Below are positions 51,926-61,845 of a stretch of DNA of 64,000 nucleotides, one piece after another. The DNA comes from Datnioides undecimradiatus (taxonomy: Eukaryota > Chordata > Actinopteri > Lobotiformes > Datnioididae), in the NCBI GenBank assembly GCA_008933995.1, contig WARS01000007.1:10716623-10780622 (forward strand), written 5' to 3'. The position numbers were made by a program, and so were the translations under genes. Every line of letters starts with the position of its first letter. The first letter of the stretch is position 1. The notes under the pieces are model-generated. The model made no database searches. It was not told the DNA's origin and saw only the letters and a list, made by a program, of their open reading frames with translations.

Positions 51926-53439
51926 TGTGTGTTTGTGTGTGTGTGTATATATATAATTTTATATGTTTTGGACTTAGTTGTTGCACACAGTAACTTGTTA
52001 ATCATTGGTTATGATGTCCAGAGGTGATGTCAGTTACATCAAAAACCCCTGCAGATCTCACCTGTTAGCTGGATTACAGTTCTGTAAAGAGTTATTATAC
52101 ATCACATAATCAGAATTTTGTTCAATACATGTGCATAATCCATCATTAATCTGTTCTTGTCAAGTAGTTATTAGTATTGAACTTGGCTCGGTTATCCCAA
52201 AAAAAGGAATGCACTGCATCTATATTTTACAGCAGATGGTTGAAGTAATATATAGATATGAACCCTGAACTCTGCCCCCATGCAAACTGATTCACGGCAG
52301 ATTCTGAACATGAGTTGATTTCTTCAGCTACGCCCATGTTTTCCTGTTAGTCAACAATTCATGTCATCGTGTTGGCCCGATTCCACAGTCATTTAATGTT
52401 TCCCGCTGCTGGGTGACAGTTATCACTTGTTGTTTTGAAATGAGATATGAAAAAAAAGAGACAGAGAGAAGAAACCCCCAGGATCCCAACAATATATATA
52501 TTTTTTTCATTTCTTGTTTTGACATTTTCATGTGAATAATACCCACCCACAGATGTTAAAACTCCTGCTCTGAAAAGATAAAATACCGCTGCTATGATCA
52601 CTATTCAGGGTTCAAGCATGTTTCATTCTCTTACTTTTAAAGTTTATTCTTTCTGTCAGTGTAGTTTAGGGACTTCTTTCAGCTTGGGTGGTTAGATATT
52701 TGGCTGAGTGACACGGGAGACCAGAGTTTCCAAATCTCGTGTGAGAAAAATGATTTTCAACGTTGAATATCTAAGTGCCGTTGCATAAGAATCTTAAATG
52801 AGTTCATGATAATCGGTAGACAAACAAAGTTACATAAACTGCACACAGGCATCCGTCTGTGTGTGTTTGTGCGTGCAGCAGCAGCGGCAGTCTGTGTGTG
52901 AATATGCTGCCGTCCGCTGTGTGTGTGTGGGTGTGCTGTACGTGTTCACAGCAGCGTGTGTGCAGTCTGGAGTGAGGAGATGGGATTTCTCATGTCGGTC
53001 TCTTTTCACTTTACTTTCTATCGTGCTGTTTTTCTTTCATTCAGCCACTCCGGTCTTCACCCTCCTCCCGGTGTCTTAACAGTTCTTCATACCCTCCTCA
53101 TCCCTCATCACTGTTTTTCCACTCTCCTCCTTTTTGACTTCCGACTTCATCTCCCTTTTATTCTTTCCCTTAAGAGCACAACTTTTTTCGTTGTTGTTGT
53201 TTTGTCCCCCTGCTCCTCCTTCTGCTCTTATGTTCTGGCATTTATTTCCCGCTGACGAGCGTGACCGCAACCTTGGAAATGGCATTAATTTGATATTTCC
53301 CCACGGCAGGTCATTTAGATGCAGCCCGGGTGGATGCAAGGTGCGCGCGGAGGGGCCAAACAGCGCTGATGCCTGGCCAAACCTTTGTAACGGATTGCAT
53401 CGCTAATAAACAATGAAAGGGCAAGAGGAAAGAGCTAGG

Positions 53440-53544
53440 CGTGTGTGTGTGTGTGTGTGAGACTGCATGTGTGTGTGGGAGAGTACAAATGGGAAGATGC
53501 TAATAGTTCTGTCAAGACCTTGATGAGTCAAGCATTTACTTAGG

Positions 53545-53577
<33 letters not shown>
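53440..53577. repeat. (GT)n and (CA)n microsatellites in opposite sense
   Basis: (GT)10 at 53440-53459 and (CA)14 at 53549-53577 are complementary and about 90 bp apart, so they could pair as a long imperfect hairpin. Confidence 0.85.
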
Positions 53578-53580
<3 letters not shown>

Positions 53581-54222
53581 TTCACCGACATGCACACAAA
53601 CACGTGTGCAGCTTCAATCAGCCCTGCACCCTCCTGCCATCGAGATGATGTTTGGTTTGTTTTCCCAGATTCACTCCGCTGCCGTGCGTCTCTTTTCCGT
53701 AACTTCCTGTTTCTCATTGAATTCTAATCTCCCCTCTTTGCATGAGTAATGAAAATAGCCGCTTATTCCGAACCACGCAGCCACTCAGCCCACACGTAAA
53801 TAAATAAGCGTGCTGCTCTTCATGTGTTGAGCGTGTGTATAAACTTTATTTATTCAGGTAATGCTGACAGAGCGGTTGTTTGTTTCAGCATTGCTCTGGT
53901 ACTCATCCATGCTCCCGTGCGTATAAACAACGGGGAGATGACTTGCCAGTACGGCTTGCTGTCGTCCACCACGGGGCAGCTCTGCTGGTTTCGATGACCA
54001 AATGACCAAATACCTACTTTGAATTCTGACATCCATACTAAAACTTGTACGAGCTGTAGGCCAAGCTAAGCGAGCCTGTATGGAGACAAATGAACTATTG
54101 CATTATACACTGAAACAGATTTACATTCAGGGGTTGTCACCGTCCCTGCTTACTCAGTGGTGTATCATCGTCATAGCGACTCCTCCGGGAAGTTCAGAGG
54201 ATCGCCGCTGTGTGAAAATAGG

Positions 54223-54242
54223 AAATGCTGTCATCAGCATTT
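54223..54242. promoter_or_regulatory. Perfect inverted repeat, MARE-like
   Basis: AAATGCTG and CAGCATTT form 8-bp arms around TCAT. The core TGCTG-N4-CAGCA resembles the longer Maf recognition element, although the central bases differ from the consensus. It lies just before a polypurine tract. Confidence 0.3.
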
Positions 54243-54450
54243 ACTGGAGGACACGAGAGAAGAAGGGGAAAGAGAGAGAGGGAGGGAAGAAAAGATATAT
54301 ATGAAGAGAGGTAGAGAGGGAAAAGAAAGACTGTGAATGACAGAGGTGAGAGCGTGTGAGAAAGGTGAGAAGAGAAGGGCAGGGAGGATGACAGGCAGCA
54401 GGTGGAGAGGGAAAGGTGGCGTGAGAGACACGGATCCAGGGAGAAAGAGA
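54240..54450. repeat. Polypurine stretch
   Basis: GA-rich plus strand over about 210 bp, with GAGAGAGGGAGGG-like words. Confidence 0.75.
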
Positions 54451-54595
54451 CAGACAGCTCAAGTTAAAATGTTGAATTATAGCGTCACCGGGAGAGACAG
54501 AAAGTAAGCGCGCGGCTGACAGAACGTGTACCTACAGGGCCTGAGGTGAACAGAGAGAGAGAGAGTTGGCTGAGATAATGAATGACTGTCTTGCT

Positions 54596-54600
<5 letters not shown>

Positions 54601-54642
<42 letters not shown>
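54601..54642. repeat. (CA)21 microsatellite
   Basis: A perfect CA run. Confidence 0.94.
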
Positions 54643-54646
<4 letters not shown>

Positions 54647-55443
54647 GACACGGAGTGAGCTTAGGTAATGACATCAGCATTAAATCAGCAGCAATGAGTA
54701 AGAGCAGTCCTCCAGAGCAGTGCTGGTCAGCGTTAAATGACTCTTCATGGGACCGCAAAGCACATGAGCGTGATGTCAGGCAGCTCTCAGCTGCTTTGAG
54801 GTGCCGGCAGTTCTGTTTATTATCTTTCAGGATCCAAAGCTAGATTATGATTTTAATAACATGTCATGGCAAATTCCTAAGTAGAAGTGCCGGGCTGGAT
54901 GTCCATGCTGCTAAAGCTTCAACAAGTGAAGCACTTCAAGACACAGCATGTTGAAATATACGCAGGCAGACGTCATTGAACTTTGATTTGAATAAGAGCA
55001 AATAATTGTATATTAATATAACAATGCATTGGATTGAAAGGATAGCATTCACTTAAGCCATAAGGTACATTTTATACATTATTTTACATTATATTGTGTC
55101 ATATCCCCGACCAATCTGCCTGTGAGTTAGTTATAATTATCCATTATTATTATAATTATACATCATTAAATGACCCTACAGTGAGTAGAGTTCTCTCTAG
55201 CCTACTGACCACTCAGTGAAGAAGCATTCAATTATATTTAAGGAATATTTAAATCCATAATATATAAATCAATTAATCATATTTCATAGAAACATTTATT
55301 TATTTATTTATAGAATGTGTGAAAAAATAAGAATTCCACAATATAAACAAGGACAATATTCAACAGTCATGCATACTGTCATTTTCCTGAGCTCTTTTGT
55401 ATCAAGCTGCTGAGGCAAGGATGCAAACGGTCTCGCACACACC

Positions 55444-55445
<2 letters not shown>

Positions 55446-55479
<34 letters not shown>
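55446..55479. repeat. (AC)n microsatellite
   Basis: About 17 AC units. Confidence 0.93.
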
Positions 55480-55481
<2 letters not shown>

Positions 55482-55941
55482 TGCGCACACAGGGCTATTT
55501 CAGTCACATATTTGTTCAGGAAGAAGCAACAGACACTGAACTATATTTTAGTGAATGCTCCGACATAGTGAGTGTGTTTATCTGGTCGCTGAGGTTCTGA
55601 GGCCACCCAACGTCCAGTGCACGTGGGTTTTGTGCGCACCAGCAGAAGGTGCGTGTTGGTGCGTAAATGGTGAATATTCCATTAGTGCATTCAAGGATGT
55701 CTTTGCACTTTATCCACAACCCTTGTTTGCCTCTGAGCGCATGCACGTATGGTCTCATGTGCATCTTGCAGCCGTGTATATGGTGAGCGCGCGAAGGTGT
55801 GTGAGTACAGTTTATGTCTGCATGTGTGTGAAAGGCTACCCAACTTATAGACAGACCTACCTGAGGGCCGTAGGAAATCAACTCTACAAATAGCCTCCTG
55901 TGGTATAGGCCAGTGGACAGTTGGACACACAGCGTTTGCGC

Positions 55942-55966
55942 TGTGTGTGTGTGTGTGTGTGTGTGT
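55942..55966. repeat. (TG)n microsatellite
   Basis: About 12 TG units, with further GTGTG around 55987-55998. Confidence 0.9.
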
Positions 55967-56129
55967 GCACGATTGTGTACATGTGCGCGTGTGTGTGTAA
56001 GCCAGGTCTATGCCACTACTGTATCCTCAGTATTTACTAAAGAGGCTTGGCAAACAGGTTGAGTAAACACACTGTTTTTAGTTTCCAACACATGCAGGGG
56101 AAACTCTAAGGCTCGCATTCATACTCAAA

Positions 56130-56134
56130 CACAC

Positions 56135-56170
<36 letters not shown>
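56130..56170. repeat. (AC)n microsatellite
   Basis: About 20 AC units with one GC interruption. Confidence 0.92.
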
Positions 56171-56174
<4 letters not shown>

Positions 56175-56608
56175 GTAAGACAGAAGGAAAACCTGTGTTA
56201 GTCTTTTTTGTTTTCTTGCTCTTCCTGTATCCCCCGCTCTTCTTCTCTCTCCCGTCGCTTTTTCCATCTGTCCCTTATTCGTCGTCTCTGTCTGATTGTC
56301 AATTCGCATGCTCTCACCAACTTAAAGGCCTCGATCATGCTTGCGGCTTGCATCTGAGAGATCAATAGTGCCTAGTTTGAGTGAATAATACAAGAAAAAA
56401 AAAAAGCTGATATTCCGTTTTGAAAAGCTGTGGCTGTGCTCATACGTACGCTATGCTGGAGACAAACAATGGGGATAGATTCTCGGTTTCACTCTTGAAT
56501 AAGTCCTGAATCAACCGTTGCAACCCCTGCATGCAAAATTCGAAAGGCGGAGGACGTAATGCTGACAGAATAGGACCCTAAGGCAGCAGTCGTTCAAAAG
56601 TTTTACTT

Positions 56609-56613
56609 TCATA
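56609..56613. repeat. Target site duplication, left copy (TCATA)
   Basis: TCATA lies immediately before the TG that opens the left LTR. The identical 5-mer follows the CA that closes the right LTR. A 5-bp duplication is normal for Ty3/Gypsy integrases. Confidence 0.93.
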
Positions 56614-57158
56614 TGTCAGAACAGGATGTTGAACCCAAGAGCAGGACTCAGTATTCGAAGTTCCAAAAACACAAACGTTTATTGAAACAGGAAGATAACA
56701 AAAAATCACTCTTTCGAGGAAATCTACGTACGAACTGAAAACAGCAATGATATTTGGAAAAAAGCAATAACAAAAAATCGCTCTTTCAAGGAAATGGAAA
56801 ATCGCTCTAGCGAGGAGATAATCAAAATTTCAAAGTCTTTCAAAGTAACAACAGAAAACGTAGTCAGTAGTCTTGGCAAGATACAAGGCATGAACATGAA
56901 CAAGGCGCTAGCTGTCTTCATACAGAACAAGACGAACTGGCACAAGACAAGGGAAACGCAGACAATATATTCACATTGGGATCAGGGAACAGGTGGAAAC
57001 AATCAGGGCGGGGAAGACAATCTCACAGGCGGGAAACACACGAGGAAGGGCAAGTCACCTGAAACGAGAGGAAAGTTAATACTTATCAAAATAAGACAGG
57101 AAGCACGAGACCAGACAAACACTGAACAGCACAAACATAACTTGACTAGATCATGACA
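56614..57158 (-). repeat. Gypsy 3' LTR (left copy, 545 bp)
   Basis: The repeat opens with TGTCAGAACAGG and closes with GATCATGACA on the plus strand. It matches the interrupted right copy nearly base for base, with about a dozen substitutions by eye and two small indels. On the minus strand it carries an AATAAA polyadenylation signal (56678-56683) and an AT-rich TATA-like stretch (about 56964-56970). This supports transcription running right to left. It contains three copies of an AATC(A/G)CTC module, also present in the solo LTR at 8 kb. Confidence 0.94.
56961..56975 (-). promoter_or_regulatory. Putative TATA region of the Gypsy LTR
   Basis: On the minus strand this reads TGTGAATATATTGTC. 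The solo LTR has a better-formed GTATATAA at the equivalent place. The AATAAA signal lies about 280 bp downstream on the minus strand, which fits a U3 promoter ahead of the R/U5 polyadenylation site. The motif is seen; its function is inferred. Confidence 0.5.
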
Positions 57159-57178
57159 TTACCCCCCCCCCCCCCCCC
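57159..57178 (-). other. Polypurine tract of the Gypsy element (G17 then TAA)
   Basis: Directly inside the 3' LTR the minus strand reads a run of 17 G, then TAA, then the LTR's TG. In this position it is the plus-strand primer site. A pure G homopolymer is unusual and has probably expanded by slippage. Read length errors are possible in such a run. Confidence 0.8.
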
Positions 57179-57238
57179 GTCTAGGGACGGCACCCGACGG
57201 ACCAGCCACCTGTGGATTCTGATTATAAAAGTCAGTGA

Positions 57239-57589
57239 TTAATGCAGGATCCATGATAAAACTTGCCGGAACCCCTCCCAGTCCACGAGAAACTGACGAC
57301 CCCTCCCTCTGGTGCACACCGCCAGTAACTTCTTCACTGCATAGATGGGACCGCCGTCGATCATCTGGGGGGGAGGAGGGGGCTTGGATGCGGGGACCAT
57401 AGGGCTGACTTTTACCGGCTTTACAAAAGTTGGATGAACCTTCATGGAGCGGGGCAACCGCAGTCTAACCGCAGCAGGGCCGATAGTCTTCGAAATGGGA
57501 AAAGGCCCTACGAACCGCAGTGCCAATTTCCTAGATTCTATTCGGAGAGGTAAGTCCTTGGTGGAGAGCCACACTTTCTGCCCGGGTTG
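57239..57589 (-). pseudogene. pol: Integrase C-terminal domain and truncated chromodomain
   Basis: The sequence after the TAA keeps the integrase C-terminal pattern ([12 protein letters not shown], then FVGPFPISK, then [12 protein letters not shown]). A Pro-rich linker and a chromodomain start (YAVKKLL, then [10 protein letters not shown]) follow. Chromodomains on Gypsy integrases bind histone marks and steer insertion. Here the second half is missing: after WEGF the frame goes to RQVLSWILH and a stop, as if a small deletion had removed the rest. A few residues also seem to be missing after HPTF, where a histidine-containing motif normally sits. Confidence 0.85.
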
Positions 57590-58636
57590 TTACTGTGGAG
57601 CCGGCCGGCGCTTCTGATCGGCTGCCCGCTTCATGCTGGCCATACCGCAGAGGAGGATCCGGCGGGCGGATGCCCAGATTCGATGGCACCGCTGTACCAG
57701 GGCGTGAGCCGAAGGAACCGTAATCTCCTTTTCTGTTTCTGAAAAAACGGGGGGCTGATACCCAAACACACATTTAAAAGGGGACATGCCCGTGGCTGAT
57801 GTTGGTAGTGAGTTGTGTGCATACTCCACCCAAGCTAAGTTCTGGCTCCAAGAGGCGGGATTCTGTGATACCAGACAGCGTAAACAGGTCTCCAGCTCCT
57901 GATTCATCCGCTCCGCCTGGCCGTTTGCTTCCGGGTGATATCCTGATGTGAGATTTACGGTGGCACCAATCAGACCGCAGACTGCCTTCCAGAACCTGGA
58001 AATGAATTGGGGCCCCCGGTCTGAAACAACAAACTTAGGAAATCCATGAATGCAAAATACTTCTGTCATCATTATTTTGGCAGTTTCCCTGGCGGATGGC
58101 AATTTGGGAAGGGCAATGAAATGTGCCATTTTGGAAAAACGGTCAACCACCGTGAGAATGGTGGTGTTGCCGTCAGAAACCGGAAGCCCCGTGACAAAGT
58201 CCAATGAAACCTCCGACCATGGGCGGGACGGCATGGGGAGTGGCTATAACAGCCCCATCCGTGCAGCCGAGGAGGTTTTATTCCGGGCGCAGACGGAACA
58301 TGCCTCCACATATTCCCGCACTTCCCGAACCATGGCCGGCCACCAGAACCGCTGGGCATTGACCCAGACAGTTCTTTTAACTCCAGGATGGCATGAGAGC
58401 AAGGACGTGTGCACCCAGTGAATTACCGCAGAGCAACCGGCACAAACAGGCGATTCTTTGGACATCCTCTGGGTGGCGGAGTCGCAACATTTGCTCGCTC
58501 CACCTCGGTTTCTATTTGCCATGACACCGCTCCTACCACATGGTTTGATGGTAGGATGGTCTCCGGGTCCTTGGCAATGGGTTCGGTGTCAAATAGATGG
58601 GATAATGCATCGGGCTTTGCTTTCTGAGATCCCGGC
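57590..58636 (-). pseudogene. pol: Integrase of Gypsy pol (pseudogene)
   Basis: Integrase joins the element's cDNA to the genome. A linker ([15 protein letters not shown]) leads to an H2C2 zinc-binding domain (His residues in HTSLLSCHPG, Cys in ACSVCARNK). The catalytic core follows, with candidate D, D and E in LDFVTGLP, VSDRGPQF and NGQAERMNQE. The core reads continuously through 58234-57590. Lesions seen are a frameshift near 58430, TAG at 58246-58244 between the zinc domain and the core, and TAA at 57592-57590 before the C-terminal domain. The catalytic residues are retained, which fits recent loss of function. Confidence 0.92.
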
Positions 58637-59257
58637 CTATAAGACAAAATTTAAATGATTAAGCAACAATGACCATCTGGCTTGACGTGAATTTAAGCGT
58701 TTTGCCTTACAAATGTATTCCAAATTTTTATGGTCCGTCCAGACGACAAAGGGGTGCTGCGCCCCCTCCAACCAATGTCTCCATTCCTCCAGCGCGACTT
58801 TAACCGCAAGTAATTCTCTGTCTCCTATATCGTAATTTCTTTCTGCGGCCGATAACTTTTGGGACAGGAATGCGCAGGGGTGGAGCTTGTTATCTTTCTC
58901 CGCTTGCTGCGATAAAACCACTCCCACCCCCTCATTGGAGGCGTCGACCTCCACAATAAATTGCCGCGTGGGATCGGGCACGGTGAGAATGGGAGCGGAC
59001 GTAAAACGAGCCTTTAGTGATTGAAACGCCGCTTCCGCCTGGGGAGACCAATGAAAGGGAATCTTGGAGGAAGTTAGAGCGTGGAGAGGGGCAGCTATAG
59101 CGCTGAAGTTATGGATGACCCGCCTATAGAAGTTCGCAAACCCCAAAAACTGATGCACCTTCTTGCGGCTATCCGGTACCGGCCACTGAGCCACAGCGCT
59201 CACTTTTGCCGGGTCCATCTGTATCTTCCCCTGGGCTATGATGAAGCCCAGGAAAGA
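58637..59257 (-). pseudogene. pol: Reverse transcriptase end and RNase H of Gypsy pol (pseudogene)
   Basis: This fragment begins in the last part of the RT (FLGFIIAQG, then [11 protein letters not shown]) and passes into RNase H. The RNase H shows the expected acidic residues: Asp in [10 protein letters not shown], Glu in DRELLAV and Asp in [10 protein letters not shown]. The RT palm with its catalytic Asp pair is missing, so it cannot reverse transcribe. It shares one open frame with the upstream gag part, because the deletion between them is in frame. A stop at 58637-58639 ends this frame. The protein match continues at once in a neighbouring frame, so there is a small indel at about 58640. 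Confidence 0.9.
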
Positions 59258-60007
59258 GTCAGTCCGTATGGCCAAAGCTATGAGTAAGTCTAAGTCTGAG
59301 GGTAAATCAACTGGCAGCAACAGATCTTGAATAGTGTCTAATAATCCATTCAGAAATACGTCACGTAATGCCGTGGAATTCCAGCCGCTCTCCCTAGCCA
59401 AAGTGCGAAACCTGATAGCATAGTCACACACTGAATCCCTGCCCTGCTTGATATTACTTAGCTCAATAGCCTTTTCCCGGTCCAGCGTGGTGGGGTCGAA
59501 GACCCGTCGGAGAGCTTCCACAAACTCTTGAGTGGACTCGCAGATGGATGAACCACGTGACCACTCCGCCGTAGCCCAGCTTCTGGCTCTCCTGGTGAGA
59601 TAGGAGACCATGAAGGCTACCTTGGCTCATTCGGAAGGAAAGGCTGCCGGCACAGAGTCAAAATGCATTTGGTAACTGGTTACAAACGAATTGCACTCTT
59701 GAGGCTCACCCAAATATTTTTCTGGAGGGGCGAGTCGCAGGACCACCGTTGGTCCAGCGGACATGGTCACGGCGCCGTCCGGCGTCGGATCCGGCGGGGT
59801 CCAGGTGGAAGCGGGGGCAGGGTCGTTGGCCAAGATGGTAAGAATCTGCTGCATCTGGGCAGCCAAAGGTTCCACCTGTGTAGTCATAGCCGCCTTGAAA
59901 TCCTCTTGGCAGCTTGCCAGCTCCTTCACCCCCCTGTGTAGTGACGAGAGCTGGTCCTCTTGCTGATTCAGGCGGACACCCTGTGGGTTTGAGTCTGCTG
60001 GGTTCAT
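59258..60007 (-). pseudogene. gag: Gag pseudogene of the Gypsy element
   Basis: Gag builds the retrotransposon particle. The chosen start is the ATG at 60007-60005, which opens MNPADSNPQ, typical of fish Sushi-like Gag. The frame could also open upstream inside the LTR, but that part is LTR sequence. A helical, Gln/Glu-rich N-terminus is followed by a Pro-rich linker and a capsid-like region (APPEKYLGEP onward). The frame is broken by TGA at 59629-59627, at a place where CGA would fit, so CpG decay is the likely cause. Capsid-like sequence continues in the same frame ([13 protein letters not shown], then residues ending AIRTD). The nucleocapsid zinc knuckle and the protease are absent. The capsid sequence instead runs straight into RT sequence near 59257. 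Confidence 0.87.
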
Positions 60008-60024
60008 TTCTGGCCAGTTCGTAC
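60005..60024 (-). other. Primer binding site region and gag start
   Basis: These 20 bases lie between the 5' LTR and the gag coding sequence. On the minus strand they contain TGGCCAG about eight bases in from the LTR end and run into the ATG at 60007-60005. TGG is the usual first triplet of a tRNA-complementary primer site, but the eight-base offset is larger than normal and I cannot name the tRNA. Confidence 0.4.
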
Positions 60025-60172
60025 TGTCAGAACAGGACGTTGAACCCAAGCGCAGGACTCAGTATTCGAAGTTCCAAAAACACAAATGTTTATTGAAACA
60101 GGAAGATAACAAAAAATCACTCTTTTGAGGAAATCTACGTACGAACTGAAAATAGCAATGATATTTGGAAAA
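60025..60172 (-). repeat. Gypsy 5' LTR, inner part (before the LINE)
   Basis: These 148 bp match the first 148 bp of the left LTR with about five substitutions, mostly C/T. An AATAAA signal is present on the minus strand at 60089-60094. The match stops inside an A-run at 60169-60172, where the LINE begins. Confidence 0.93.
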
Positions 60173-60180
60173 TGCTTTAA

Positions 60181-61428
60181 TCCACCTCCATTGTACCAGT
60201 GCCGAAACACTCCAGTCCGACGTGCCTGAACGACTACCGCCCGGTAGCACTCACACCCATTGTTATGAAGTGCTTCGAGCAACTGGTCTTGGCACACCTG
60301 AAGAACAGCCTTTCACCCACACTGGACCCACATCAGTTTGCCTACCGCAGCAATAGGAGTACAGAGGACGCGGTTTCTACAGCGCTGCACTCTGTGCTCA
60401 CACATCTGAACAACAACAACACATATGCACAAATGCTGTTTGTTGACTTCAGCTCAGCATTCAACACTGTCATCCCCTCCAAGCTGATCACTAAACTTGG
60501 AGATCTGGGCATCAATACCTCACTCTGTCACTGGATAATGGACTTTCTGACCAACAGACCACAGCATGTTAGGTCAGGCCACTCCTGCTCCACCACCATC
60601 ACACTCAACACAGGTGTACCACAGGGCTGTGTGCTGAGCCCATTCCTCTACTCCCTCTTCACCCATGACTGCAGGGTGCATGGATCCAACTCCATCATCA
60701 AGTTTGCTGATGACACCACGGTGATTGGCCTCATCAGCAACAACGATGAGACAGCCTACAGGGAGGAGGTACAGCACCTGGCCACGTGGTGCACTAACAA
60801 CAACCTGCTCCTTAACACTACAAAGACTAAGGAGCTCATTGTGGACTTTAGGAGGGAGAGAGGAGGCACGCATGACCCCATCCACATCAACGGGACGGCT
60901 GTTGAACGTGTCTCCAGCTTCAAGTTCCTGGGGATCCACATCTCAGAGGACCTGTCCTGGACCACCAACACCTCCAGCCTGATCAAGAAGGCTCACCAGC
61001 ATCTCTTCTTCCTGAGGACACTGAGGAAACACCACCTGTCCTCAGCCATCAACTTCTACCGCTGTGCGATCGAGTGCATCCTGACCAACTGTGTCACAGT
61101 CTGGTATGGGAACTGCACCGTCGCAGAGCGCAAGGCACTGCAGCAGGTGGTGAAAACTGCCCAATGCATCACAGGGACTCCTCTTCCAACCATCGAGGAC
61201 GTCCAGAGGAAGCGCTGTCTGCGAAGAGCTCACAGCATTCTGAAGGACTCCTCCCACCCCGCCCCAACTGTTTGTCCTCTTGCCCTCCGGCAGGCGCTTC
61301 AGGAGCCTCCGGTTCAAGACCAACAGACTAAGGAACAGCTTTTTCCCCAGAGCTGTTTCATTACTAAGCTCCACCCCATGCTGACCCCCCCCCCCCATAT
61401 TCTTGCATTACTGAACATACTGGACTAA
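60181..61428 (+). pseudogene. LINE reverse transcriptase, C-terminal part
   Basis: The reverse transcriptase copies the element's RNA at the nicked target. Motifs in order are [27 protein letters not shown] (palm, first Asp), [22 protein letters not shown] (catalytic Asp pair), [10 protein letters not shown] and FKFLGIHIS. The N-terminal endonuclease and the RT fingers are absent because of 5' truncation, and there is no proper start codon. A TAA at 60178 marks a one-base loss in the first codons. Around 61265 the expected C-terminal pattern ([13 protein letters not shown]) shifts to another plus frame, so there is one more frameshift. The long intact central frame indicates a young copy. Confidence 0.9.
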
Positions 61429-61820
61429 GTAAAAATTTGCACTAGTTGTTTATAGAAACTGCCAACTCAGGTACCTCCTGCATTTTGCAGTATTCATTTC
61501 CATCCCACTACTAATTTGTATTCACCCTAGTATAACACTTGTACATATCCATTGTAAATTATGTTCATAGATATACATTTAGTTGCTCACATCCATCTGT
61601 ATAGTTCAACCATATTACTTAAATTTCTTCAATTTCGTCCACCACATATACTGTTAATAACTTCTTCTCAGTAATTTATACACCTGTATATTTGTATAAT
61701 ACTCTGTACATATGTAGATACTGCACATCCTGCACTTGCTGCCTATTGCACTTCTGGTTAGATGCCAAATTGCATTTCGTTGCCCTGTACTTGTACATGT
61801 GTAATGACAATAAAGTTGAA

Positions 61821-61845
61821 TCTAATCTAATCTAATCTAATCTAA
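61821..61845 (+). repeat. LINE 3' tail, (TCTAA)5
   Basis: Five perfect TCTAA units follow GACAATAAAGTTGAA. This is the element's 3' terminus and fixes its orientation. The A-run that follows (61846-61849) belongs to the LTR target. Confidence 0.9.

Larger units (their letters stand above)
51956..56608. other. No gene seen: CA-repeat-rich flank of the Gypsy insertion
   Basis: The stretch contains six long CA/TG runs listed separately. An AT-rich island of about 350 bp (54965-55325) contains many ATTA, TATAA and TTTATTTA words. Frames are low complexity. The last 40 bases run unbroken into the TCATA duplication. Confidence 0.55.
60173..61845 (+). mobile_element. 5'-truncated LINE (L2/CR1-like) inside the Gypsy 5' LTR
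   Basis: This block interrupts the LTR, whose two halves rejoin perfectly when it is removed. It holds the reverse transcriptase C-terminal two thirds, a 3' UTR of about 400 bp, an AATAAA signal (about 61809-61814) and a terminal array of five TCTAA units (61821-61845). Such a short-repeat tail in place of long poly(A) is typical of L2/CR1-type non-LTR elements; I favour an L2/Maui-like clade, with Rex1/Babar as the alternative. The 5' end is truncated inside the RT, the usual outcome of incomplete target-primed reverse transcription. The target was an A-run; up to about four A may be duplicated, but this cannot be separated from the tail. Confidence 0.92.
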
